Shown one piece after another: positions 7,646 to 14,999 of a stretch of DNA of 16,820 nucleotides (position 1 is the stretch's first letter; each line of letters opens with the position of its first letter). Position numbers and translations under genes: made by a program. The notes beneath the pieces are model-generated. The model did no database searches. It had not been told where the DNA came from and worked only from the letters and a program-made list of their open reading frames with translations. The stretch is from UBA5266 sp964610025 (GTDB taxonomy: Bacteria > Bacteroidota > Bacteroidia > Bacteroidales > WCHB1-69). The stretch covers positions 1-16,820 of the forward strand of contig CAZSTX010000047.1 of assembly GCA_964610025.1 (NCBI GenBank), written 5' to 3'.

Positions 7646-10600
7646 TTATTGCATATTGTAAAAATAGCTATTTACCTTATTTTTATAATAATAATTTAAA
7701 TTGGGAGGAATCGTTTTGTATAATTCAATTTCTTTTTCTTGTTTTAATTTTTTATCAAATACTTCGTTAGGAGAAGTTCGTTGAATGTCTTTCCCTTCTT
7801 TTGATTCTCGTTTTTCTTCTTTTTCGCGTTGCATTTCTGCACGTTCAGATTGTAATAATCGTGTCATAATTTGTTGCTGACGATTGATAGTTTGTTGATT
7901 TAATATTTTATTAACTAAATCTTTTTCGGTTTGCTCCATTTCTTTCATCATTTGTTCTAATTGCCCGTCATAACCTTTTCCTTCTTTTTTTAATTCAGAT
8001 TGGTAGTCTTGCATCATACGTCTAATAGCTTCTTGTTGTGCAGCCATCCGAGCTAATTGCTCGCTTACAGATTGTCCTTGTTGTCCTGTGTTTTTGCCGT
8101 CTGGTTTATTGCCTTGATTTTGCATTTGTTTTCGCAACTCTTCCAATTGTTGATTTAGTTTTTCTTGCATTTCACGCATCGATTTCATGTTGTTTTTTCC
8201 TTTTTTTGAATTTTTGTTAGATTTGCAAGAGCCAGATTTACAAGATCCAGCGCTTTCTTGCGAGTCTTTCATTCTGTCTATAGATTCGGCAAGCATAAGA
8301 GCTAAATCATTAAGCGAGGTCATAACGTATTGTTGTTTGGCTACGGCGTCATAAAAATTACGATTGTAATTATAAATGGCTGGAATGCCTTCTTGACTAA
8401 GTTGAATGGAAGCAAGTATTTGTTTTTGAGCATTATTAATAGAAGATATTTTTTTTGTAATAAACGATTCGACAGCAGGTTGGCGGCGGGCTACTGCGTT
8501 GATAGAGTCTTCTATCATTTGTAATTGATCTTTCATCTTAAATTGATCGAGTACAATTTGTTGCAATTTTGGATTTTGAGAGTTTGTTTTTGATAGTTGC
8601 AGCATTAACTCTTCTTGTTGAAAAGAAGTTTTGACAATATTATACAGTATTTGAGTAAGTGTTTGTATATCTTCTCCTGTTGCTTTAGATTGTTGTTCTG
8701 AAAAAGCAGCATCCATTTTTTCAGCTATTTCTTCCATGTTTTCTCCTGCTTTTTCTTGACTTTTTGCCGATTGGTCGTTTTTGTTTTTTTGAAGCTGTTC
8801 TTGTGCTTCTTGCATGTTTTGCAAAACGTCTTGTTCTAATTGATTGATGTTGGGTAGTTGGTAAGGTTCTTCTAATGTTTGATTTAATTGTTGTAATGCT
8901 TTAACATCTTCCATTAACTCGTTGAATTCTTTCTGAATTTCTTGCTGTTTTTCTATTTGTTGTTTGTTATTATTTTTTTTATCTGCTGTTTCTTTTGCTA
9001 ATTGTTTTTGTTTTTCGGATAAGTCGTAAATATTATTGATGGTATTATTTATTTTCTTTTCAAATTCCAATTGTTTGAATAATGATAAATCTTGATCTAA
9101 TTGTTTGTTAAGTTCTTCGGTAGAAAATTCCATTTTATCTATCATTTCTTTCATCGTGTTTTTGTCCATATTACGTTGCATCAGCATTTGAATCTCTTCC
9201 ATCATTTGTTTCATTTCATCGCTGAAAAGTTCGTTAAAACGTTTTTGTAGTTCTTCTTGTTTTTTTAATATTTCTTCGTTTAGAAATTGATGCTGATTTT
9301 CAATCTGTAGTTGTTTTTCTTGTTGTACATTTAAATTTTCGACTTCTTTTTTTAGGTTTTGTAATTGCTTTAAAAGATCTTCCATTTGTTTTTTTTCTTC
9401 CCAGCCAATTTGATTTTTTTCGCTCATTTTTTTCTTTAAATCTTCTATCTTTTTTAAAATCTTATTACTTTCTTTAATGAGCTTACTCATATCAGATTTT
9501 GTCTGAGTGCTTAAATTGTCGACTTGTTTTTCTATTTCTTTTTCAGAAGGGAGTTGAAATTCCATTTTTGTTGTTCGACTTGATTTACTGCCATTTACTC
9601 CATCGTTGTCCCATATTTCGAAATAATAACTAAGTGTTTGTCCTAAAGCTAAATTTAAAGTTTGAGCATCGAAATAATAATAAAAATCTTGCCTGTTTAA
9701 AGATAAATCAATAGGGATATTTATAGAATGTGTAGTTGCAAAAGTATCTTTTTCGTTAGTGATAGTATATACAAACTCTAGTTTTTTAAATCCATAATCA
9801 TCGCTAATGTTGCCTTTGAAATAAAAACGATCGAAAAAAATAGAATCGTTCATTGAAACAACTTCGATTTGTGGATAGTGGTCGGGGATGACATTGATAA
9901 AATAATGTAGAGAGTCGCTGTTAGTAACGTATTTGTTTTTATTAAAAATAGTATAGGATAAATTAGACATAGCACGCATAGAAAACGTAAAAATATCGCT
10001 TTGGTGTGAGAGTGTATGTGTTTTGTCATCAATAAGTAAAAGAATTTCTTCTGTGTTGCGGGTGTTGAATTTCCAATTAATTTTTGTACCTTGCGGAATG
10101 CTTAAATCTCCGTTATTATCAACAGTTTCATTTATTTTTTGTACATAAACGGGATATTCTAATGAGATAGAAAAGTTTATCATTAATGGTTTGGGCAAAA
10201 CTGTTAATTCGTAAAATTGGCTTTTCATTTCATCGGTAACAAATCGGAATGTAAGATTTTGTTGTAAATTTTTGAAAATATATGAAAATTGAATGTTTGT
10301 TTCTTGTGTTAGTTTGTATAGATTGTTGTTGATTTCGATAAATGCTTCTTCTGGTACTTCTTCTCCTTCTACTTTTATTTTTAATGTAAAGTCTTCGTTT
10401 TGAAAAGATTTTAGTTGAGTGTTTTCAATAATAAATTGATAGGGAAGGGGTTTTGTAAATGCTTGATTGTAATGTACAATTCTATGTGTTGGTTCTGTAA
10501 AAACGGAAGAATTCCAAGCGAAAATAATAATGATAATTCCAAGAGGGATAGCTGCATATTTAATATATTTTAAATTTTTCTTAAAATTAACAGCTTTATG

Positions 10601-11038
10601 AAAAGAGAAAGGCTTTATTTGTTCTATTTTAAAATCGATTGAAGCTAATAGTAGCTCCATACTTTTAATAGTAGAAGTTTGCCTTGTCATTTTGTTTAAT
10701 TGGATAGTATTTAGAAGTTTATCTTCTATTTCAGGAAAATAACGACCAATTATTTTAGCAGCATCTTCATAGCTAAGGCGTTTTAATAGTCCATTTTTTT
10801 TTAATAAAGGGATAAATATATGATAGATTAATACAACTAAGTTGATACCTATAAAGCTGTAGAATAAAATTGTTCGTAATATACTGTTAGAATAGGTAAA
10901 ATATTCAAATAGAGAAATAACTAAAAATAGTATTAATAGAATAGCTGCAAATATTATTCCGCCTCTTATCGCAATATTATTATAATATTTGCGAATAAAT
11001 AGTTCAATTTTTTTTATAAGTAAATCTTTATTATCCAC
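7646..11038 (-). CDS. DUF4175 family membrane/coiled-coil protein
   Basis: A 1130-aa protein matching in length and layout the large Bacteroidota proteins annotated DUF4175; their function is unknown to me. Three hydrophobic segments lie at residues ~24-47, 55-78 and ~159-175. A beta-rich region (~190-505) follows, probably outside the cytoplasmic membrane. Then come long coiled coils (~510-760) made of K/E/Q heptads and a Gln/Lys-rich region to ~1090. Near residues 928-936 sits a duplicated GSCKSGSCKS with two cysteines. The C-terminus (RESKEGKD ... LYKTIPPNLNYYYKNKVNSYF) is a family-like tail. It starts 32 bases after the rpiB stop on the same strand, so co-transcription with rpiB is likely. 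No promoter or obvious terminator is seen. It could be an envelope scaffold; that is only a guess. Confidence 0.82.
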   Translation of the reverse strand: MDNKDLLIKKIELFIRKYYNNIAIRGGIIFAAILLILFLVISLFEYFTYSNSILRTILFYSFIGINLVVLIYHIFIPLLKKNGLLKRLSYEDAAKIIGRYFPEIEDKLLNTIQLNKMTRQTSTIKSMELLLASIDFKIEQIKPFSFHKAVNFKKNLKYIKYAAIPLGIIIIIFAWNSSVFTEPTHRIVHYNQAFTKPLPYQFIIENTQLKSFQNEDFTLKIKVEGEEVPEEAFIEINNNLYKLTQETNIQFSYIFKNLQQNLTFRFVTDEMKSQFYELTVLPKPLMINFSISLEYPVYVQKINETVDNNGDLSIPQGTKINWKFNTRNTEEILLLIDDKTHTLSHQSDIFTFSMRAMSNLSYTIFNKNKYVTNSDSLHYFINVIPDHYPQIEVVSMNDSIFFDRFYFKGNISDDYGFKKLEFVYTITNEKDTFATTHSINIPIDLSLNRQDFYYYFDAQTLNLALGQTLSYYFEIWDNDGVNGSKSSRTTKMEFQLPSEKEIEKQVDNLSTQTKSDMSKLIKESNKILKKIEDLKKKMSEKNQIGWEEKKQMEDLLKQLQNLKKEVENLNVQQEKQLQIENQHQFLNEEILKKQEELQKRFNELFSDEMKQMMEEIQMLMQRNMDKNTMKEMIDKMEFSTEELNKQLDQDLSLFKQLEFEKKINNTINNIYDLSEKQKQLAKETADKKNNNKQQIEKQQEIQKEFNELMEDVKALQQLNQTLEEPYQLPNINQLEQDVLQNMQEAQEQLQKNKNDQSAKSQEKAGENMEEIAEKMDAAFSEQQSKATGEDIQTLTQILYNIVKTSFQQEELMLQLSKTNSQNPKLQQIVLDQFKMKDQLQMIEDSINAVARRQPAVESFITKKISSINNAQKQILASIQLSQEGIPAIYNYNRNFYDAVAKQQYVMTSLNDLALMLAESIDRMKDSQESAGSCKSGSCKSNKNSKKGKNNMKSMREMQEKLNQQLEELRKQMQNQGNKPDGKNTGQQGQSVSEQLARMAAQQEAIRRMMQDYQSELKKEGKGYDGQLEQMMKEMEQTEKDLVNKILNQQTINRQQQIMTRLLQSERAEMQREKEEKRESKEGKDIQRTSPNEVFDKKLKQEKEIELYKTIPPNLNYYYKNKVNSYFYNMQ

Positions 11039-11070
11039 AAATCTATAAACGAAAAAAAAATAAAATAGTA

Positions 11071-11505
11071 TTAAAATTTAGATATTTTTTCAACTCTTTG
11101 GCTATGTCGTCCACCTTCAAACGAAGTGTTTAAAAATAAACGAACTGTGGTTATTGCTAAATCTTTTTGGATAAAGCGTGCAGGTAGTGCAATGATATTC
11201 GCATTGTTATGTTGCCGTGCTAATGCTGCTAATTCGGGTTGCCAACATAAAGCTGCACGTACATGAGGGTATTTGTTCGCTACTATGCTAACGCCATTAC
11301 CCGAACCACAAATAATAATACCAAGCTGATTTTCATTATTATTAACATAAGCAGATAGTGGATGTATTACATCGGGGTAGTCCATACTTTCTGCTGAAAA
11401 AGTGCCATAATCTTGAAAATGATAGCCGTCATTACTTAAGGTAGATTTTATATGTTCTTTTAGTTCAAATCCAGCATGATCGCTTGCTATTACGATAGTA
11501 GTCAT
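11071..11505 (-). CDS. rpiB: ribose-5-phosphate isomerase B
   Basis: A cytoplasmic sugar isomerase of the RpiB/LacAB family that interconverts ribose 5-phosphate and ribulose 5-phosphate in the non-oxidative pentose phosphate pathway. Its 144 aa are the normal length. ASDHAGFELKEHI at the N-terminus holds the phosphate/sugar-binding D9-H10. IIICGSGNGVSIVANK carries the catalytic-base cysteine C66 and the GSGNG anion-hole loop. RQHNNANI provides H99, which in the E. coli enzyme helps ring opening. DYPD at 42-45 is also a family motif. The ATG at 11505 puts the SDHAG motif at its standard position. The gene starts 22 bases downstream of the tmRNA 3' end on the same strand and is followed 32 bases later by the DUF4175 gene. 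No separate promoter is visible between tmRNA and rpiB. Confidence 0.95.
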   Translation of the reverse strand: MTTIVIASDHAGFELKEHIKSTLSNDGYHFQDYGTFSAESMDYPDVIHPLSAYVNNNENQLGIIICGSGNGVSIVANKYPHVRAALCWQPELAALARQHNNANIIALPARFIQKDLAITTVRLFLNTSFEGGRHSQRVEKISKF

Positions 11506-11527
11506 AATTATATACTTTTAGAGTTTG

Positions 11528-11893
11528 TGGAGTTGGAGGGAGTCGAACCCTCGTCCAAACACGCTGCAAAGATGCTTTCTACACGCTTAGTCATTGTTTT
11601 GTTTTCGATTGGCTATTGGCACAAGACAACCTATAGACAACTTATCCTCTTAATATTCGCTCTTGTAGTGAGGCTTACAAAAACTATCTTTTCATTTACG
11701 ATGCTTCTTACTGAACGCCGAAAAGAGAAGCTTTCAGGGAAACAGCTTGGTGATTAACTTTTGTTAAGCAGCCAAAGCAAAATTATTTTCTGCGCCATTT
11801 ATATTGGCATGTAAGTTAGCTGTTACGGAACCTACTTACAACGTCCGACGTGCTTACATTTCCACATACGAGCTGTCAAAGCCAAACAACCCC
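11528..11893 (-). ncRNA. ssrA: tmRNA (transfer-messenger RNA)
   Basis: This RNA rescues stalled ribosomes and tags the nascent peptide for proteolysis, working with SmpB. On the minus strand the 5' end reads GGGGUUG (11893-11887) and pairs over 7 bp with CAACUCC (11535-11529), leaving discriminator A at 11528. The T-arm GAGGGUUCGACUCCCUC sits just inside the 3' end. CCA is not encoded. An internal reading frame at 11796-11764 encodes GAENNFALAA and a UAA stop, matching the Bacteroidota type of tag that starts with Gly and ends ALAA. Starting at GGC places A at position -4 relative to the resume codon, as in E. coli. The length (~366 nt) is normal for one-piece tmRNA. ORFs overlapping this region are not genes. 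Confidence 0.95.
11764..11796 (-). other. tmRNA tag-peptide reading frame (GAENNFALAA-stop)
   Basis: Ten codons plus UAA inside the tmRNA. The C-terminal ALAA is the degron recognised by ClpXP-type proteases. The resume codon is taken as GGC because the preceding UAAAU keeps the A at -4 that is conserved in tmRNAs; a GCA start would not. Confidence 0.8.
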
Positions 11894-11932
11894 TTGTTTA
11901 TCAAATGTTTAACATGATATTGTTTCTTGATG

Positions 11933-11940
11933 CAAAAATA
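11933..11940 (-). promoter_or_regulatory. promoter of ssrA (-7 box)
   Basis: TATTTTTG on the minus strand, followed by CA, 40 bases upstream of the mature tmRNA 5' end. A TTTG lies 15 bases further upstream (11956-11959), the same spacing as in front of the PKD gene. The distance implies a short leader removed by processing, or a slightly different true start. Confidence 0.5.
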
Positions 11941-12016
11941 GTATTTTTTTTCTTACAAACCAGAAGTATTAATAAGAATAATGCTAAAATAATTATAAAA
12001 AAACTTTTGAACAAAA

Positions 12017-12040
12017 ACACATGAATGCGTGTTCATATGT
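12017..12040 (+). promoter_or_regulatory. probable ArsR/SmtB-type operator (12+12 dyad)
   Basis: Two 12-base half-sites meet with no spacer between 12028 and 12029: ACACATGAATGC on the left, and the right half, read on the opposite strand, ACATATGAACAC; 9 of 12 positions agree. The core TGAA-N6-TTCA is the hallmark of ArsR/SmtB-family operators. It ends 18 bases before the regulator's ATG, where binding would block transcription, so autorepression is expected. A weak -7-like AACTTTTG lies just upstream at 12002-12009. The dyad is seen; the binding is inferred. Confidence 0.7.
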
Positions 12041-12058
12041 TGTTAAATAAAAAAAATA

Positions 12059-12367
12059 ATGAAAATTAAAAATATTGAAATAAAAAAGATAGATAAGTTG
12101 CAATTCGAAGAGCCTGCTTGTATTCTTAAAGCTTTGTCAAATCGTATTAGGCTAAGTGTTATTTATTTATTATCGGACGGGAAAGAAATGACAGTATCGG
12201 AGTTGATGCAAATTATTGATTGCGAGCAGTCGCTTTTATCTTATCATTTGACCGATATGTATAAAAAAGATATTTTAAATAGTCGAAAAAGAGGAAAAAA
12301 CACTTTGTATTCCATTAAAAACGACAAAGTGGTTAAAATGCTATCTTGTATTATTAGCAAAAAATAA
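12059..12367 (+). CDS. ArsR-family winged-helix transcriptional repressor
   Basis: A 102-aa cytoplasmic DNA-binding protein of normal family length. The pattern ACILKALSNRIRLSVIYLLSDG is the ArsR alpha-2/3 region, SELMQIIDCEQSLLSYHLTDM the helix-turn-helix with recognition helix, and SRKRGKNTLYSI the beta-hairpin wing. Cysteines sit at C21, C55 and C97. The classic metal site ELCVCD of arsenic sensors is absent, so the ligand cannot be read directly; C21 and C97, near the two ends of the fold, could form a thiol or metal switch, but this is speculation. The gene opens an operon whose other members carry Cys motifs, and a 12+12 dyad lies immediately upstream. Only 5 bases separate its stop from the next gene. 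Confidence 0.9.
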   Translation: MKIKNIEIKKIDKLQFEEPACILKALSNRIRLSVIYLLSDGKEMTVSELMQIIDCEQSLLSYHLTDMYKKDILNSRKRGKNTLYSIKNDKVVKMLSCIISKK

Positions 12368-12372
12368 AAAAT

Positions 12373-12594
12373 ATGAAAAATTATTTAAAAAAACATTGGT
12401 TGAAAGCAATAGGAGTTATCATAGGAGGTGTTGCAGGTTATTTGTACTATTTTTACATAGGCTGTGCATCTGGGAGCTGTCCTCTTACTACCAATCCTTG
12501 GATAACAACGTTATATGGAGCTTTTGCTGGCTATGTAGTTTTTGACATTTTTACTGATAAAAAAAATAAAAAAGAAACATTAGAAAATAAATAA
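12373..12594 (+). CDS. small two-helix membrane protein, DUF6132-like
   Basis: A 73-aa protein with two hydrophobic segments (residues ~11-29 and ~45-61) joined by a short loop, IGCASGSCPLTTNPW, holding C31 and C36 close to the membrane surface. The GC-x(2)-GSCP loop between two helices is the signature of a small Bacteroidota family that I recall as DUF6132, with no assigned biochemical role that I know of. The C-terminus is Lys-rich and would favour a cytoplasmic tail, placing the cysteine loop on the periplasmic side if the N-terminus (KKHWLK) is cytoplasmic too. It lies between the ArsR regulator and thioredoxin, so reduction or relay of thiols across the membrane is a reasonable inference. 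Family assignment is fairly sure; function is unknown. Confidence 0.8.
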   Translation: MKNYLKKHWLKAIGVIIGGVAGYLYYFYIGCASGSCPLTTNPWITTLYGAFAGYVVFDIFTDKKNKKETLENK

Positions 12595-12621
12595 GAATTT
12601 AAAATTTTAAAATAAAAAAAT

Positions 12622-12987
12622 ATGAGTAAGACAATTCATTTAACAAAAGAAGATTTTTTAAAAAAAGTAGTTAATTACGAAAAAAAATCTCAAAAGTGGG
12701 AATATTTAGGAGATAAACCTTGTATTATTGATTTTTACGCCGATTGGTGTGGACCATGTAAAATGGTAGCGCCCATATTAGACGAACTAGCAGAAGAATA
12801 TAAAGATAATATATATATATATAAAATTAATACAGAAGAGGAACAAGAACTTGCAGCTGCATTTGGAATTAGCAGTATTCCATCTTTACTTTTTGTTCCA
12901 TTAAAAGATGCTCCTCAAATGGCACAAGGAGCCTTGCCTAAAAATACTTTTAAAGAAGTGATAGATACAGTATTGTTAAAAAAATAA
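12622..12987 (+). CDS. thioredoxin
   Basis: A 121-aa cytoplasmic thioredoxin-fold protein with the active site WCGPCK (C43, C46), preceded by IIDFYAD. The cis-proline is in SSIPSLLF (P87). It has no signal peptide, so it acts in the cytoplasm as a disulfide reductant. Between beta-1 and beta-3 it has the longer linker (NYEKKSQKWEYLGDKP) that many Bacteroidota thioredoxins show, plus an extra cysteine, C34, nine residues before the active site. The codons for NIYIYK consist of an (AT)7 run. It lies in the ArsR-controlled operon, 27 bases after the membrane protein and 12 before the DUF302 gene, and is probably a stress-induced thioredoxin rather than the only housekeeping copy. Confidence 0.95.
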   Translation: MSKTIHLTKEDFLKKVVNYEKKSQKWEYLGDKPCIIDFYADWCGPCKMVAPILDELAEEYKDNIYIYKINTEEEQELAAAFGISSIPSLLFVPLKDAPQMAQGALPKNTFKEVIDTVLLKK

Positions 12988-12999
12988 AATTAAAAAATT

Positions 13000-13395
13000 A
13001 TGAAAGAAATGTTTTTTGAAATAAAAAGTAAGTATGGTTTTGACGAAACAATGTCAAAACTTCAAGAGCACATTACAGAAGCAGACTGGCGTGTTATTCA
13101 TATGCACGATTTGAAGGAAACGATGCGAAAAAATGGATTTGAAGTGATGGATATAAAAGTGATAGAACTTTGTATGCCCAAGTATGCTCAACGTTTGCTT
13201 TCTAAAGGCGACTATAGGTTGTATGCCAATATGTTGCCATGTCGTATTGCGGTGTATAAAAAAGAAGATGGGAAAACCTATGTGTCGCAAATAAATATGT
13301 CTTTGCTTGCTTCGCAAATAGGTGGTGAAGTCGAAAATGTGATGACGAAAGCTTATGATGATATTCAAATGATTATTGAGAACATACTTGAATAA
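13000..13395 (+). CDS. DUF302 domain protein
   Basis: A 131-aa protein with one DUF302 domain covering most of its length. Motifs are WRVIHMHDLKETM (residues ~30-42), KVIELCMPKYAQRLL (C58) and MLPCRIAVYKKEDGKTYVSQIN (C81). The pattern ELCxPxxA ... LPCRIxVY is the family core, with both cysteines conserved in the members I know. There is no signal peptide or membrane segment, so it is cytoplasmic. The family lacks an established reaction; some members sit in sulfur, sulfide or metal-stress gene sets. Being last in the operon behind thioredoxin, it may be a thioredoxin client or a persulfide/metal-binding partner (inference). A terminator follows 36 bases after the stop. Confidence 0.88.
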   Translation: MKEMFFEIKSKYGFDETMSKLQEHITEADWRVIHMHDLKETMRKNGFEVMDIKVIELCMPKYAQRLLSKGDYRLYANMLPCRIAVYKKEDGKTYVSQINMSLLASQIGGEVENVMTKAYDDIQMIIENILE

Positions 13396-13431
13396 TACAT
13401 AAGCATTATTTCATTTTTATTGTTCTGTATT

Positions 13432-13466
13432 AAAAACGGAAATGTTACGGCATGTCCGTTTTTTTT
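13432..13466 (+). terminator. Rho-independent terminator of the ArsR/thioredoxin operon, possibly bidirectional
   Basis: AAAAACGGA (13432-13440) pairs with 13455-13463; after one mismatch, ATG/CAT extends the stem around a 6-base loop, and 8 T's (13459-13466) follow. On the other strand five U's follow the same hairpin, so it may also stop transcripts of the convergent M28 peptidase gene that ends at 13489. Confidence 0.82.
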
Positions 13467-13488
13467 GTTATTTTTAATTAGGGTTTTA

Positions 13489-14952
13489 CTAAAAAGTATA
13501 GCCTATACTAAAATAAAATGAGTTGTTTTTTACAGTTGGTTTTCTGATAATGGTAGGAGAGAGGCTATAGCGAATAGTACCTCCTAAATTAATTTTGTAA
13601 GCACTAAATCCTATAGTAGATTGTATCCCTCCTTCGTGTTGATAAATGTCTTTAGTAAACACCATAGGTTTCCCATCTTTTTTTCCGTGAAAGTTATAGG
13701 AGTAAAATCCTCCAAATCCAATGTAATAATAGAAGTTGTCTTCTATTAAATTGCTAATAACTAATAGACTAATAGGTATTGTGATAGATTGTGTTGTGAT
13801 TTTAATAGGTTTTGAAGTGTAATTGTCAAGGCTTGGAAAAGAAAAAGTTTTATTTTCGTATAATGCCTCTGTACGTATGGCTATGCGTTTGGTGTTAAAT
13901 TGTATATAAGTACCACCAGCTATAGCAAAACCTGATTTGGTAGAATGAAAAGCAGTTTTTGAAAATATACCTGCATTGCTTCCAATGTTTAGCATTAATC
14001 CCACTTGAAAGGGGGATAAACTCCTATGTTTAGGAGCAATTTTGCCAGAAGAAATTAACTGTTTTTCTTTGGCTAAGGTGTCAATTAAGCATGTCATAAA
14101 TTGGGTAATAGCAAACAATCCTTCATAGTCTATTTTATCTGCCTCGTCTTTGGTGGTATGATAGGGAGATTTCATACCTGTAGTAATGTGAAGTGTTGAA
14201 ATCCCTAATTTAGCATAATGTTCTGTGTCGGTGGCTCCTAACATAGAAGTTTCAAAATTTTGAGCTATTACTGTCGCTGTTGGGGATAAAGGAATGTTTT
14301 TTATTATATTTTTAATGTTGTTGATACTAGCAACTCCTTTGATATACAATTTACTGCTTTGTTTTAAATAACCTACCATATCTAAACTTATCATTAATTT
14401 TATCTTATAAGAAGGTATTTGTGTCGAAAAGTATTTAGAGCCGAGCAATCCTTTTTCTTCGGCATCAAAAGCGACAAAAATGATACTACGTTTTAGTTCA
14501 TTTTCTTTTGCTTTAAGCTCACGTGCCAATTCAATAAGTGTAGCTACTCCTGAAGCGTTGTCGTCGGCGCCATTGTAAACGTCAATATTATTATTGCTGA
14601 TTTTATATCCAAGATGATCGTAGTGTGCGCCTATAATGATATATTCGTGTTTTAGCAGAGAATCTTTTCCTTCTATTATTCCGATAAGATTATGGCACTT
14701 TTTATTATTTGTAATATAAAATTCCTGTAAAAAACTTGTGCTTTCGAAAGGTGTTAATCCGATTTTTCTAAATTGTTTTTCAATGTAAAGTGCTGCTTGA
14801 TAGCCTTCATAACTTCCGGCTTCACGCCCTTGCATGGCATCGCTAGCCAAGGTGTAAACGTGGGTTGTTAAAAGAGCAATAGTAGTGTTGTTTTGCGAAT
14901 ATAAGAAGTTGTAAAAAACAATAAAAATAAGGATTGATAAAAATCTTTTCAT
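13489..14952 (-). CDS. secreted M28-family zinc peptidase with C-terminal outer-membrane beta-barrel-like domain
   Basis: A 487-aa exported protein. Residues 1-19 form a signal peptide (KR followed by a hydrophobic run, ending LYS before Q20). Residues ~25-295 are an M28 aminopeptidase-type catalytic domain with all ligands present: H110 (GAHYDHLG), bridging D130 (NGADDNASG), catalytic E165 and ligand E166 (DAEEKGLLG), D191 (SLDMVGY) and H265 (SPYHTTKDEADKID). It should cleave peptides with two Zn2+ ions. Residues ~315-487 are alternating aromatic/polar strands (FYYYIGFGGFYSYNF, FYFSIGYTF) ending in Phe, which resembles an outer-membrane beta-barrel with a BAM-type terminal signal. Plain M28 enzymes end after the catalytic domain. 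The gene is 47 bases downstream of tRNA-Leu(CAG) and no separate promoter box was seen. The catalytic call is firm; the barrel is inference from sequence pattern. Confidence 0.9.
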   Translation of the reverse strand: MKRFLSILIFIVFYNFLYSQNNTTIALLTTHVYTLASDAMQGREAGSYEGYQAALYIEKQFRKIGLTPFESTSFLQEFYITNNKKCHNLIGIIEGKDSLLKHEYIIIGAHYDHLGYKISNNNIDVYNGADDNASGVATLIELARELKAKENELKRSIIFVAFDAEEKGLLGSKYFSTQIPSYKIKLMISLDMVGYLKQSSKLYIKGVASINNIKNIIKNIPLSPTATVIAQNFETSMLGATDTEHYAKLGISTLHITTGMKSPYHTTKDEADKIDYEGLFAITQFMTCLIDTLAKEKQLISSGKIAPKHRSLSPFQVGLMLNIGSNAGIFSKTAFHSTKSGFAIAGGTYIQFNTKRIAIRTEALYENKTFSFPSLDNYTSKPIKITTQSITIPISLLVISNLIEDNFYYYIGFGGFYSYNFHGKKDGKPMVFTKDIYQHEGGIQSTIGFSAYKINLGGTIRYSLSPTIIRKPTVKNNSFYFSIGYTF

Positions 14953-14999
14953 AATTTTTTTGTAATAACTGATTGTTAAACGTTAATATTTGTTATAAG

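Noticed and set aside
11476..11757. 93-aa plus-strand ORF
   Set aside because: It lies across the rpiB 5' end and on the opposite strand of the tmRNA; its content is explained by those features.
13054..13368. 104-aa minus-strand ORF
   Set aside because: It is antisense to the DUF302 gene, which has clear family motifs on the plus strand.
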